This document shows, in pieces, positions 24,490 to 31,882 of a stretch of DNA of 64,000 nucleotides. Origin of the DNA: Halorubellus litoreus (GTDB taxonomy: Archaea > Halobacteriota > Halobacteria > Halobacteriales > Natrialbaceae); NCBI RefSeq assembly GCF_037081675.1, contig NZ_JAZAQL010000002.1:1240001-1304000 (forward strand), written 5' to 3'. Every line of letters starts with the position of its first letter. The stretch's first letter is position 1. A program made the translations under genes and the position numbers. Below the pieces are notes generated by a model that made no database searches, was not told the origin of the DNA, and worked only from the letters and a program-made list of their open reading frames with translations.

Positions 24490-24568
24490 CGGTTCGGTGG
24501 TAGCAGCGGACAGAAGACGGTTCGGTGGTAGCAGCGGACAGAAGACGGTTCGATGCTACCAGTGGACA
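24490..24568. repeat. 28-nt tandem repeat, two perfect units and one diverged
   Basis: Units at 24490-24517 and 24518-24545 are identical (core CGGTTCGGTGGTAGCAGCGG). The third, 24546-24568, is truncated and diverged. The array lies 32 nt upstream of the lipoprotein start at 24458 and just downstream of the 24587 gene, so it may touch the lipoprotein promoter. Confidence 0.85.
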
Positions 24569-24586
24569 GCGACCTCGTTCGCGGAG

Positions 24587-25015
24587 CTACCGCGACCGCA
24601 CGACGTAGTGCCCCTCGCCCTGGTCGACGAGCACGCTCGGTTCGCGCATACTGACGACGTACCCCGTCGGGTTCTCCGTGGTCTCGCAGGCCGCGCGGAC
24701 GCTCCCGAGTTCACCGAGCAACTGCGCCGACGGCGGCTTCTGTGCCGCGCCGCAGTCGTATATCGTCACGAGCTGGCTCGCTCCAGCGCCCTCACCGCCG
24801 GTCGTATCCACGTCACGGTCGACGCCGTCGGACCCGTCCGCGTCACGGTCGACGCCGTCGGACGCGTCGCGCTCGTAGACGACGATGTGCGCGTGCTGCG
24901 GGAGGAGGTACCGCTCGCCAGCGTTCTCGTCGGCGTCGTCGGGGGCGGGAGCGAGATGATTCACGCGTTCTCGTGAACGATTCTCGCGGACGGACAAATC
25001 GACTTCGTTCGCCAC
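24587..25015 (-). CDS. Conserved haloarchaeal protein of unknown function
   Basis: 142 aa, acidic, soluble. A beta-rich N-terminal half (GERYLLPQHAHIVVYERD) and C-terminal half (ASQLVTIYDCGAAQKPPSAQLLGELGSVRAA, ENPTGYVVSMREPSVL) are joined by a duplicated linker. The linker SDGVDRDADG / SDGVDRDVDT is encoded by a 30-nt in-frame repeat at 24811-24833 and 24841-24863. No family was recognised. It is the last gene of a minus-strand run that includes the SPFH gene. Confidence 0.6.
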   Translation of the reverse strand: MANEVDLSVRENRSRERVNHLAPAPDDADENAGERYLLPQHAHIVVYERDASDGVDRDADGSDGVDRDVDTTGGEGAGASQLVTIYDCGAAQKPPSAQLLGELGSVRAACETTENPTGYVVSMREPSVLVDQGEGHYVVRSR

Positions 25016-25043
25016 CCAGAACCAGACCGAGGCATCGACCGAG

Positions 25044-25244
25044 CTACTCGTCGCGCTCGCGCTCCAGCTCGCGGTCGATGGAGTCGTCCATCGCGTCGAG
25101 TATCTCGTCCGTCTGCTCGAGCTCGCGCAGCTCGCGCTCGTGCTCGCGTTCGGACGCCTTGTCGAAGTACCAGAACGCGGCGAGCGTGACGACCGAGACG
25201 ACGACCGCCAGCGCGAGCAACGCGACGACGAGTTTCGCGACCAT
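25044..25244 (-). CDS. Small single-pass membrane protein with acidic/basic helix
   Basis: 66 aa. One N-terminal transmembrane helix (AKLVVALLALAVVVSVVTLA), then a charged helix (EREHERELRELEQTDEILDAMDD) that can form a coiled coil. It lies 7 nt downstream of the SPFH gene, so the two are cotranscribed and it may be a membrane-microdomain partner. No family named. Confidence 0.65.
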   Translation of the reverse strand: MVAKLVVALLALAVVVSVVTLAAFWYFDKASEREHERELRELEQTDEILDAMDDSIDRELERERDE

Positions 25245-25251
25245 CGACGCG

Positions 25252-26181
25252 TCAGGGCAGCACCGTCGCGGTGCTGTTCGACGACGAGTTCGTCGAGTTC
25301 GTCGCCGTCGAGTTCCCGGTCGGTCGCGTGAGCGTCACCCCGCCGTTCTCGCCCATCGGCACGTAGATCGTGTTCCCGTTCTCGAGCGCCTCGATGTACT
25401 GCTGTTCGAGGACGATCGGGTTGTTCTCGAGCGCCTCACCACGGATCTCGATCGCTTCGGCGTCCGCTTGCGCGCGAACGATCTCCTGCTCCTTCTTGGC
25501 CTCCTCCTGCTTGACCTTCTCCTTCTCGACCTCGACCTGTTGCTTCGCGCGTTCCTTCGCGTCGAGCGCGCTGTCTATCTCGTCGGGCAGGTCGATGTTC
25601 CGGATCTGGACCGCTTCGAGCACGATCGGTTCGTCCTCGAACTCGGAGTCGAGCGCTTCGAGCGCGGCGGTCTCCAGGGCTTCGCGTCCCTGTTGCGTGT
25701 AGATCGCGTCGTCGCCCGTCGTCTGGAGGCTCGACGCTTCGTCGCGGAGGACCGTCCGGATGGTCGGACGGATGAGGCGGTGCTCCATCTGGGCTTCGTC
25801 GTTCCAGTCGACGACGAACGTGTCCGCTTCGGCGGACTTGATGCGGTACCGGACGGTGATGTCGACGCCGACCGTCGACCCGTTGACGGTCTTCACCTCG
25901 ATGGCGTCGCCGCTGTCGCGGTTCCCTTCGCCCTGGGTGGCGCTCATCGTGTACGTTCGCGGTCGCACCTCGACCGCTTGCACGCTCTGCATGACGGGGA
26001 TCTTCCAGTGCGCGCCGGATTCGAGGGTGTTCCCGGAGACGGCACCCCACTCCTTCTCGACGCCTTCGTGACCTTCGGGGACCTGTCTGTAGGCAGCGAC
26101 CGCGGTGAGCAGGGAGACGACGACGAGCATCGCGAGGCCGACGGCCGCCGCCTTCCTGAACGCGTTATTTTTCGATGTCAC
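25252..26181 (-). CDS. SPFH/prohibitin-family membrane protein
   Basis: 309 aa from a GTG at 26181. One N-terminal membrane helix (about 10-30) is followed by the SPFH domain (VPEGHEGVEKEWGAVSGN, PRTYTMSA, VNGSTVGVDITVRYRI, about 32-215). A coiled-coil of alternating Lys/Glu/Gln (AKQQVEVEKEKVKQEEAKKE) and a Ser/Thr/Asn-rich tail complete it. The family forms oligomeric scaffolds in the membrane and often regulates proteases. A perfect palindrome covers the predicted transcription start. Confidence 0.9.
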   Translation of the reverse strand: MTSKNNAFRKAAAVGLAMLVVVSLLTAVAAYRQVPEGHEGVEKEWGAVSGNTLESGAHWKIPVMQSVQAVEVRPRTYTMSATQGEGNRDSGDAIEVKTVNGSTVGVDITVRYRIKSAEADTFVVDWNDEAQMEHRLIRPTIRTVLRDEASSLQTTGDDAIYTQQGREALETAALEALDSEFEDEPIVLEAVQIRNIDLPDEIDSALDAKERAKQQVEVEKEKVKQEEAKKEQEIVRAQADAEAIEIRGEALENNPIVLEQQYIEALENGNTIYVPMGENGGVTLTRPTGNSTATNSTNSSSNSTATVLP

Positions 26182-26183
26182 GT

Positions 26184-26206
26184 TATCTACTATTAGTGAG
26201 TAGATA
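26184..26206 (-). promoter_or_regulatory. Palindromic operator candidate at the SPFH promoter
   Basis: TATCTACT (26184-26191) and AGTAGATA (26199-26206) form a perfect 8-bp inverted repeat with a 7-nt spacer, ending 2 nt before the GTG start. TTTATC lies just upstream on the minus strand (about 26212-26217), placing the predicted transcription start within the palindrome. A repressor bound here would block initiation. Confidence 0.65.
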
Positions 26207-26293
26207 GGCTGATAAATGTCCCTCGGTTCGCGGCGGCGGCGGGACGGGTCGGACGCCCAGCGAGCGCCGACGACGACCGTGCAGGCAAGTGGT

Positions 26294-26632
26294 CTACGTG
26301 GGGTCGTCCCAGCCGGCGACCGCGTCCGCGAGCCGCTCGAGGAACCGCTCGCGGACGCGCTCGTCCAGTCCCGCTTGCACGGTCGACCGACCGACGCCGG
26401 TGTCGACGCTCCGCACGCGCACCGCGAGCACGGTCCCGCCGTCCACGAGTGGAACGTCGCAGACGTCCACGACGACGTCCATCGCCGCGGTCGTCGAGAC
26501 GATGCCCCGCGGGCGCCGCTTCCCGACGAACCCGGTCTCCACCGGCTCCACCGACGACACCTTCGAGGACGCCGACAGCGCCGCCTCCACGATCCGAAGC
26601 GCCTCCGCCCGGTCGTACGGAACGACCTGCAT
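26294..26632 (-). CDS. Conserved haloarchaeal protein of unknown function
   Basis: 112 aa from the ATG at 26632. N-terminal helix (DRAEALRIVEAALSASSKV), then strands with VPLVDGGTVLAVRVRSVDTG and a C-terminal helix (DERVRERFLERLADAVAGW). Small, soluble, no motif recognised. It sits between cofH and the SPFH gene on the same strand. Confidence 0.55.
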   Translation of the reverse strand: MQVVPYDRAEALRIVEAALSASSKVSSVEPVETGFVGKRRPRGIVSTTAAMDVVVDVCDVPLVDGGTVLAVRVRSVDTGVGRSTVQAGLDERVRERFLERLADAVAGWDDPT

Positions 26633-26705
26633 CGTCGACGGACACGGTTGGCGCGAGGAAAAATCGTGCGGCTCCCGGGTTCGAGTCACCGCGCTCGCGA
26701 CCGGT

Positions 26706-28094
26706 TCAGTCGTCCGCAGCGACGCCGTCGACGTCGCGGCGCGAGAGCAATGGCGTGCCGTCCGCGCGCGGCCCGAGCCGCGGGCCGTGCGGGCCGTCGC
26801 CCTCGATGGCGCGGCGCTGGCGGTAGTCCGTGGAGCGCTCGACGGGTCGTCGGCCGATGGAGCGGATCATCTCGACGTAGTCGTCGAAGCTCCGGAACTC
26901 GCCGTACTCGCCGCCCGCGCGCTTCGTTATCTCCTCTGAGAGGATGGTGCCCATGAAGTCGTCCGCGCCGCAGTTCAGGTACTTGAGGCCGCGTTCGTCG
27001 CCGTACTTCACCCAGCTCGACTGGACGTGCTCGACGTTGTCGAGGTAGAGCCGGGAGACCGCGATCATGAGTGCATCTTCGGCGGGCGACGCGCCGCCGT
27101 CGACGACGCCGTGCTCGAACAGTGGCGTCTGCTGGTGGACGAAGGAGAGCGGGACGAACTCGGTGATGGCGCCGTCGACGCGCTCCTGGAGCGCGCGGAC
27201 CTCGTCGAGGTGGACGACGCGATGCGCGGCCGTTTCGACGTGCCCGTACATGATGGTCGCGGTGAGGTCGAGACCGACGTTCCCAGCGGCCTCCATCGCC
27301 GCGAGCCACTCGCCGGTATCTATCTTCCCGGGACAGATGACGTCCCGGACCTCGTCCACGAGGATCTCCGCTGCGGTCCCCGGCACCGAATCCAGGCCGG
27401 CGTCCGCGAGTCGACCGTAGACGTCCTCGTACGTCCAGTCCGTCCCGCGCTTGGCGTGATAGCCCTCTTCGGGCGTCATCGAGTGCAGGTGGACGTCGCC
27501 GACGCTCATCGCGTCCATCTGCTCGACGTACGTCCCCGGATGCTTGGCGTATCGCTCCGGGGGCTTGTAGTTCGTCTCCCGCCAGTCGCTCTCGCGGAGC
27601 ATCTCGTGGTGCTCGTCGTCGAGCGCGAACGCCGGATGCAGGCCCGATACCGACGTCACCTCGTAGATACCCATGTCGAGCGCATCGGCGACCACCTGCC
27701 GGGACTCCGTCGGGGTCTTCGTGAATCCATCCGTCTCGCCGTCGTACTCCGCCTCGAACGTGTGCGCGGTGTCCTTGAAGTTACAGAACAGACACCCGGT
27801 GTTGCACGCGGTCGTGACGTTGTTGTTCAGGTTCGCGACGAACGTCACGTCCTCGCCGACGACGTCCCGGCGGCGTTCGTCCGCGGCCTGCAGGACGCGC
27901 TCCTTGCGCTCGTGGTCGATGCCGTCGACGTCGGTCCCGGTCGTGATGAGTTCGATGCCGTCCGCGACGTCGAGTCGGTCGCCGGCGCGCGCTTTCGCCA
28001 GCGCGTTCTCGAAGCCCTGGTCTGTCTCGGGGACGACGTCGAACTCGAAGTCGCCGTCGTCGGGAACGGCCTCGGGGTCGAGCGCGCTGGTCAT
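26706..28094 (-). CDS. cofH: FO synthase subunit 2, radical SAM CofH
   Basis: 462 aa from the ATG at 28094. Radical-SAM ligands CNTGCLFC (CxxxCxxC, about 96-103) follow VANLNNNVTTA. SVSGLHPAF, TAAEILVDEVRDVICPGK, TIMYGHVETAAHRVVHL and EFVPLSFVHQQTPLF are CofH signatures. It joins the tyrosine-derived side to the 5-amino-6-ribitylaminouracil side to make Fo with CofG. It is separated from cofC-cofG by 7.4 kb and lies on the opposite strand, a split arrangement. The last 30 residues are a haloarchaeal extension. Confidence 0.95.
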   Translation of the reverse strand: MTSALDPEAVPDDGDFEFDVVPETDQGFENALAKARAGDRLDVADGIELITTGTDVDGIDHERKERVLQAADERRRDVVGEDVTFVANLNNNVTTACNTGCLFCNFKDTAHTFEAEYDGETDGFTKTPTESRQVVADALDMGIYEVTSVSGLHPAFALDDEHHEMLRESDWRETNYKPPERYAKHPGTYVEQMDAMSVGDVHLHSMTPEEGYHAKRGTDWTYEDVYGRLADAGLDSVPGTAAEILVDEVRDVICPGKIDTGEWLAAMEAAGNVGLDLTATIMYGHVETAAHRVVHLDEVRALQERVDGAITEFVPLSFVHQQTPLFEHGVVDGGASPAEDALMIAVSRLYLDNVEHVQSSWVKYGDERGLKYLNCGADDFMGTILSEEITKRAGGEYGEFRSFDDYVEMIRSIGRRPVERSTDYRQRRAIEGDGPHGPRLGPRADGTPLLSRRDVDGVAADD

Positions 28095-28181
28095 CGACTC
28101 GAACGAGGCGAGTAGACGGCAAAAGCGTGGTGGAACCGGCCCTCTCGCGGCGGCGACGTGCGTCGTGGACAGTGCGCGCGC

Positions 28182-29690
28182 CTACATCGCGGCAGCTGGG
28201 TCGGGCGCGGCCTCCGTCGAGACGCCGGACCCGATCGCGTCCTGGACGGCGCCGTCGTCGAGCTCGAGTTCGTCCGCTATCGTCGCCAGGAGTTGTGCTT
28301 CCGCGTCGTCGACGTCGCCGTCGGCGACTGCGACCTGTGCCGCGAACCGGAGCGCGAGCTGGCGGCCGTCGCGCGTGAGCGTCTCCTCGAGGCCGTCGGC
28401 GACCTTCGCGGCGTTCGTCGTCCCGTTCGCGTACTCCGTCACGCGCTCCTGGAGCTCGTTCCGGTCGGCGTCCGGGAACAGCTCGAGGGCGTGGTCGCGG
28501 ATGGCGGCGGCCTCGGTCGGGTCCGCGTTGCCGTCCGCGAGCATCACCGCGACGCCGAGTCGAAGGAGTCCGCGCTTGAGGAGTTCGTGCTCGCCGTAGT
28601 CGCTCGCGTCGAACTCGCTCGCGTCCGCGAGGTACTGGAAGTCGACGCCGGACTCCGCGAGCGTCCGCGCGAGCTTCGTCGACGGCCCGCGGTTCACCGC
28701 GCCGCGGCCGAGGTTCCAGAGGATGGTGAAGGGGTTCGCGAACAGCGACGCGATGCTCCACCACCCGAGGAGGAGGTTCTTCCCGGCGAGCCCCCAGAGC
28801 CGCGAGCGATTGCACTGATGGCAGCCCACGACGGTCCGCGAACTCCACCGGTACGCGAGCAGCATCCCGACGAGGCCGACGCCGGTCGCGGCCTCCTCGA
28901 TGGGGCGGTCGCCGCACTCCGGACACGGGACGTCGACCGCGACGGCGTCGTCGGGGACGTCGGTGACGGTCGTCTCGGTCGCGTCCCCGGTGGCGCCGTC
29001 GGCGGGGCCGACGATGCCGGCGAGGGACGCGTCGCAGTTCCCGCAGTACGGCGCGGCCGGGTCGACGCGCTGCCCGCAGTTCGGGCAGACCGCGTCCTCG
29101 ACGCCGCCCTCGGGGACGAGGTCGAACCAGTTCCGCACCCGGAGCGGGAGCAGCGGCGGAACGCTGTCGCCGAGTTCGGCGGTCCACGGCTGTATCATGA
29201 GCGCGACGAACCCGCCGAGGACGACCGCGGTCACCGCGACGTTCGTCAGGTCGCCACCGCTCGAATCGCCGCCCGCGGTGATCGCGGTCGCGGCGAGGAG
29301 CGCGCCGAGGACGCCCGTCGCGAGCGGGAGCGTGCCGCGCGGGAACTTCCAGGCGAGCGCACCGAGGACGACCGCGAGCGCGAGCCCGGCGCCCGCTCCC
29401 GTGACGGTCGTGACGCCGCCGAGCGCGAACCCGCCGAGCAGGAGGCCGGTCGCGCCGCCGACGACCGCCCACCCGAAGCGGTCCTCGTAGTGCGCGACCC
29501 CCGCGAACACCGCGGCGAGTGCGACGCCCGCGCCGAGCGCCGCCACGTCGCTCACCGGCAGCCCGACGCCGACGCCGAGCGCGTACCCGGCGAGCGCCCC
29601 ACCGACCCGTGCGTCGTACATCGTCACCCAGTACCCGAACAGCACGAGCGGCAGCACGAGGTAGAGGCTCGCCCCGACGACCTGCTCCAC
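28182..29690 (-). CDS. Membrane protein with zinc ribbons and TerB-like domain
   Basis: About 502 aa if a GTG at 29690 is used; an in-frame GTG at 29753 would add 21 residues, but the best upstream TATA-like run (near 29768) would put transcription start after it. Six to seven transmembrane helices fill about 1-180. A zinc ribbon (CPNCGQRVDPAAPYCGNC) and a second CPEC...CHQC pair follow. The C-terminal third (about 385-490) is a TerB-like helical domain with repeated ADGxxD (VMLADGNADPTEAAAI, VAVADGDVDDAEAQLL). TerB domains bind metals and are linked to stress responses. Confidence 0.75.
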   Translation of the reverse strand: MEQVVGASLYLVLPLVLFGYWVTMYDARVGGALAGYALGVGVGLPVSDVAALGAGVALAAVFAGVAHYEDRFGWAVVGGATGLLLGGFALGGVTTVTGAGAGLALAVVLGALAWKFPRGTLPLATGVLGALLAATAITAGGDSSGGDLTNVAVTAVVLGGFVALMIQPWTAELGDSVPPLLPLRVRNWFDLVPEGGVEDAVCPNCGQRVDPAAPYCGNCDASLAGIVGPADGATGDATETTVTDVPDDAVAVDVPCPECGDRPIEEAATGVGLVGMLLAYRWSSRTVVGCHQCNRSRLWGLAGKNLLLGWWSIASLFANPFTILWNLGRGAVNRGPSTKLARTLAESGVDFQYLADASEFDASDYGEHELLKRGLLRLGVAVMLADGNADPTEAAAIRDHALELFPDADRNELQERVTEYANGTTNAAKVADGLEETLTRDGRQLALRFAAQVAVADGDVDDAEAQLLATIADELELDDGAVQDAIGSGVSTEAAPDPAAAM

Positions 29691-29864
29691 TACCACGACG
29701 ACCACCCACGGACGTCGTTCCCTGGAATCACGTTCATCCTTGGACCGACACACGAATACATACGAAATTAATCCTTCGACGACGGTGACGCCGAGGAGTC
29801 GGAACCGGCAGGCCAGCCACCGCAGTCATGAAAGTTGATTACCCCGCGAATCCGCGTTCGAGAC

Positions 29865-29938
29865 ATGACCGCCGCCGCAACCAGAGAGCGTGAGTCGGCA
29901 TGACCGTCGCCGCAACCGGAGAGCGTGAGTCGGCATGA
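29865..29938 (+). repeat. Tandem 35-nt start-region duplication with two 12-codon leader ORFs before purC
   Basis: Units start at ATG 29865 and ATG 29900; the purC ATG (29935) begins the third. Unit 1 encodes MTAAATRERESA then TGA; unit 2 encodes MTVAATGERESA then TGA. Each TGA overlaps the next ATG as ATGA (29900-29903 and 29935-29938), so translation could pass from one to the next and into purC. The arrangement suggests two upstream mini-ORFs or repeated slippage of the start region. Confidence 0.8.
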
Positions 29939-30963
29939 CCTCGGTGAAGGACTTCCGCGTCGAGGAGCCCGCGACCGCGGACGAACTGGGGCGTGGCGCG
30001 TTCGTGTTCACGGACGACTACTCGGTGTTCGACTGGGGGAAGATGCCCGACCGCATCCCCGACAAGGGCGCGTCGCTGTGCTCGATGGGCGCGTTCAACT
30101 TCGAGCTACTGGAAGATGCAGGGATTCCCACGCACTACCGTGGCGTCGTCGACGACGGCGACGTCGTCCCGCTCCGGGACGCGTCCACGCCGCCGTGGGA
30201 GATGGCCATCGACCTCACGCAGGTCCCGGACCTCCCCGTCGACGGCCGCGACTACGACTACGACGCGTACCACGCCGACGCCGGCGAGAACTACCTCGTC
30301 CCGCTCGAGATCGTGTTCCGGAACGAGGTCCCCGTGGGCTCCAGCCTCCGCTCGCGGACCACCCCGGAAGACCACGGACTCGACTACGACGCGTGGCCGG
30401 ACGACGCGGTCGACCTCGCGGAACCTATCGTCGAGTTCTCCACGAAGTACGAGCGCTCGGACCGCTACCTCTCCCGCGAGGAAGCCGACCGCATCGCGGG
30501 CGTCGCCGACATCGACGCCCTCGAGCGCGTCGCGCGCGACGTGAACGGCGTCGTCACCGAGCAAGCGGCGTCGCAGGGCCTCACGCACGAGGACGGGAAG
30601 ATAGAGTGCCTCTACTACGACGGCGAGATCCGCGTCGCGGACGTCGTCGGGACGTTCGACGAGAACCGCTTCAGTTACGAGGGCACCCAGCTCTCGAAGG
30701 AAGTCATCCGCCAGTACCACAAGCGCACGCAGCCCGACTGGGTGCGCGCCGTCGCGGACGCGAAGACGGCGGCGAAGGAACGCGACGAAGCCGACTGGAA
30801 GGCGCTGTGCGAGGTCGACCCCGAACCGCTCGACGACGAGGTCCTCTCCATCGCGCGCGACATGTACGCCGCCGGCACGAACGCCTACACCGGCCTGGAG
30901 CTGTTCGACGCACCGCCGCTCTCGTCGGCGGTCGGGAAGGTCCGCCGGCTCGACAACAAGTAG
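29935..30963 (+). CDS. purC: SAICAR synthetase PurC
   Basis: 342 aa from the ATG at 29935. FVFTDDYSVFDWGKMPDRIP is the nucleotide-binding opening and ENYLVPLEIVFRNEVPVGSS the CAIR-binding segment. EDGKIECLYYDGEIRVADVVGT and KEVIRQYHKRTQPDW follow. The enzyme joins CAIR with aspartate and ATP to SAICAR in purine synthesis. It is longer than bacterial PurC (about 240 aa), with an acidic C-terminal extension, as in other haloarchaea. Two upstream mini-ORFs are translationally linked to its start. PurU, PurS and PurQ are within 7 kb. Confidence 0.92.
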   Translation: MTSVKDFRVEEPATADELGRGAFVFTDDYSVFDWGKMPDRIPDKGASLCSMGAFNFELLEDAGIPTHYRGVVDDGDVVPLRDASTPPWEMAIDLTQVPDLPVDGRDYDYDAYHADAGENYLVPLEIVFRNEVPVGSSLRSRTTPEDHGLDYDAWPDDAVDLAEPIVEFSTKYERSDRYLSREEADRIAGVADIDALERVARDVNGVVTEQAASQGLTHEDGKIECLYYDGEIRVADVVGTFDENRFSYEGTQLSKEVIRQYHKRTQPDWVRAVADAKTAAKERDEADWKALCEVDPEPLDDEVLSIARDMYAAGTNAYTGLELFDAPPLSSAVGKVRRLDNK

Positions 30964-31099
30964 GACAGCGACGTAGCGCACGGACGACAACGGTCCATCG
31001 CAGGGACGGACGACGGCGCTGCGTCTCAGTGGCGTAGTTTCAGAAGAAGGATCGGCTCGTGCGCGCAACCCGCGCGCAACTGGAGGGCTCAGGTCGTGG

Positions 31100-31675
31100 T
31101 CAGCCCATGAGGAGGCGGACCCAGCGGTTCTCCTTGACGAAGTCGAGTTCCTCGAGGAACCCGTCGACGCCGAGGATGCGGCCGGCGCCGATGGCGCCGA
31201 GGCCGAACAGGAGCATCGCGTACACGACGTGGTCGTCGACGACCCAGCCGTGTGCGAGCGGGAGGCCCTGCATGAGGCCGCCGGTGAGGCTCGCCGCCCA
31301 GAACATCATCATCATCACGGCCGCCCAGAACGCGTTCCAGCGGACGAACGCGCCGAGGATGATGCCGATGCCCGTGAGGGTGAGGCCCCACATCACGAGG
31401 ATGTCGACGAACCCGCTCCCAGCCATGTCCGCGAACAGCCCCATGAACGGGTTGCCTTCGGGGATGGCGTTCGCGAGGTACCCCGCGGCCGTCCAGTTGT
31501 TCTCGGGGTTCCCGTCCAGGTACGTGACGAGCTTGGTGAGCCCACCCTGGAGGAGGACCCAACCCATGACGACCCGAAGGCCGACGAGCGCGTAGCCGAT
31601 CCAGTGCTCGCTATACTCGAAGTTGGTCTCTCGGCCGAACAGTTCTGCGTCCAGTTTGCGGGTTTGTGCGGACAT
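31100..31675 (-). CDS. DoxX-family membrane protein
   Basis: 191 aa from the ATG at 31675. The DoxX opening (YALVGLRVVMGWVLLQGGLTKL, about 28-50) is followed by four transmembrane helices; WGLTLTGIGIILGAFVRW is the second signature. The family includes the thiosulfate:quinone oxidoreductase small subunit DoxD and many uncharacterised proteins. With no DoxA nearby, its substrate is open. Monocistronic. Confidence 0.88.
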   Translation of the reverse strand: MSAQTRKLDAELFGRETNFEYSEHWIGYALVGLRVVMGWVLLQGGLTKLVTYLDGNPENNWTAAGYLANAIPEGNPFMGLFADMAGSGFVDILVMWGLTLTGIGIILGAFVRWNAFWAAVMMMMFWAASLTGGLMQGLPLAHGWVVDDHVVYAMLLFGLGAIGAGRILGVDGFLEELDFVKENRWVRLLMG

Positions 31676-31715
31676 TGGCTTGCACCTCTACACTTCAGGA
31701 TTCGACTACCAACCC

Positions 31716-31723
31716 AATATAAA
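31716..31723 (-). promoter_or_regulatory. TATA box of the DoxX gene
   Basis: TTTATATT on the minus strand, about 41-48 nt before the ATG at 31675, predicts a start site near 31692 and a leader of about 17 nt. Confidence 0.6.
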
Positions 31724-31882
31724 GAGAGAGTGGTTCTCAGGACGCCGAAACCGTTCTCAGCGCGTGGGAACGACCGATAGCGGCGGGTCGTGAGAGGGCC
31801 GCCGGTGGTCGAGCGAGAGCGGGGGCGTCGGGTCGGCGGTGGGACGGTATCCCTTTGCCTGCGCGGCCGCTACCGGCGGGTA

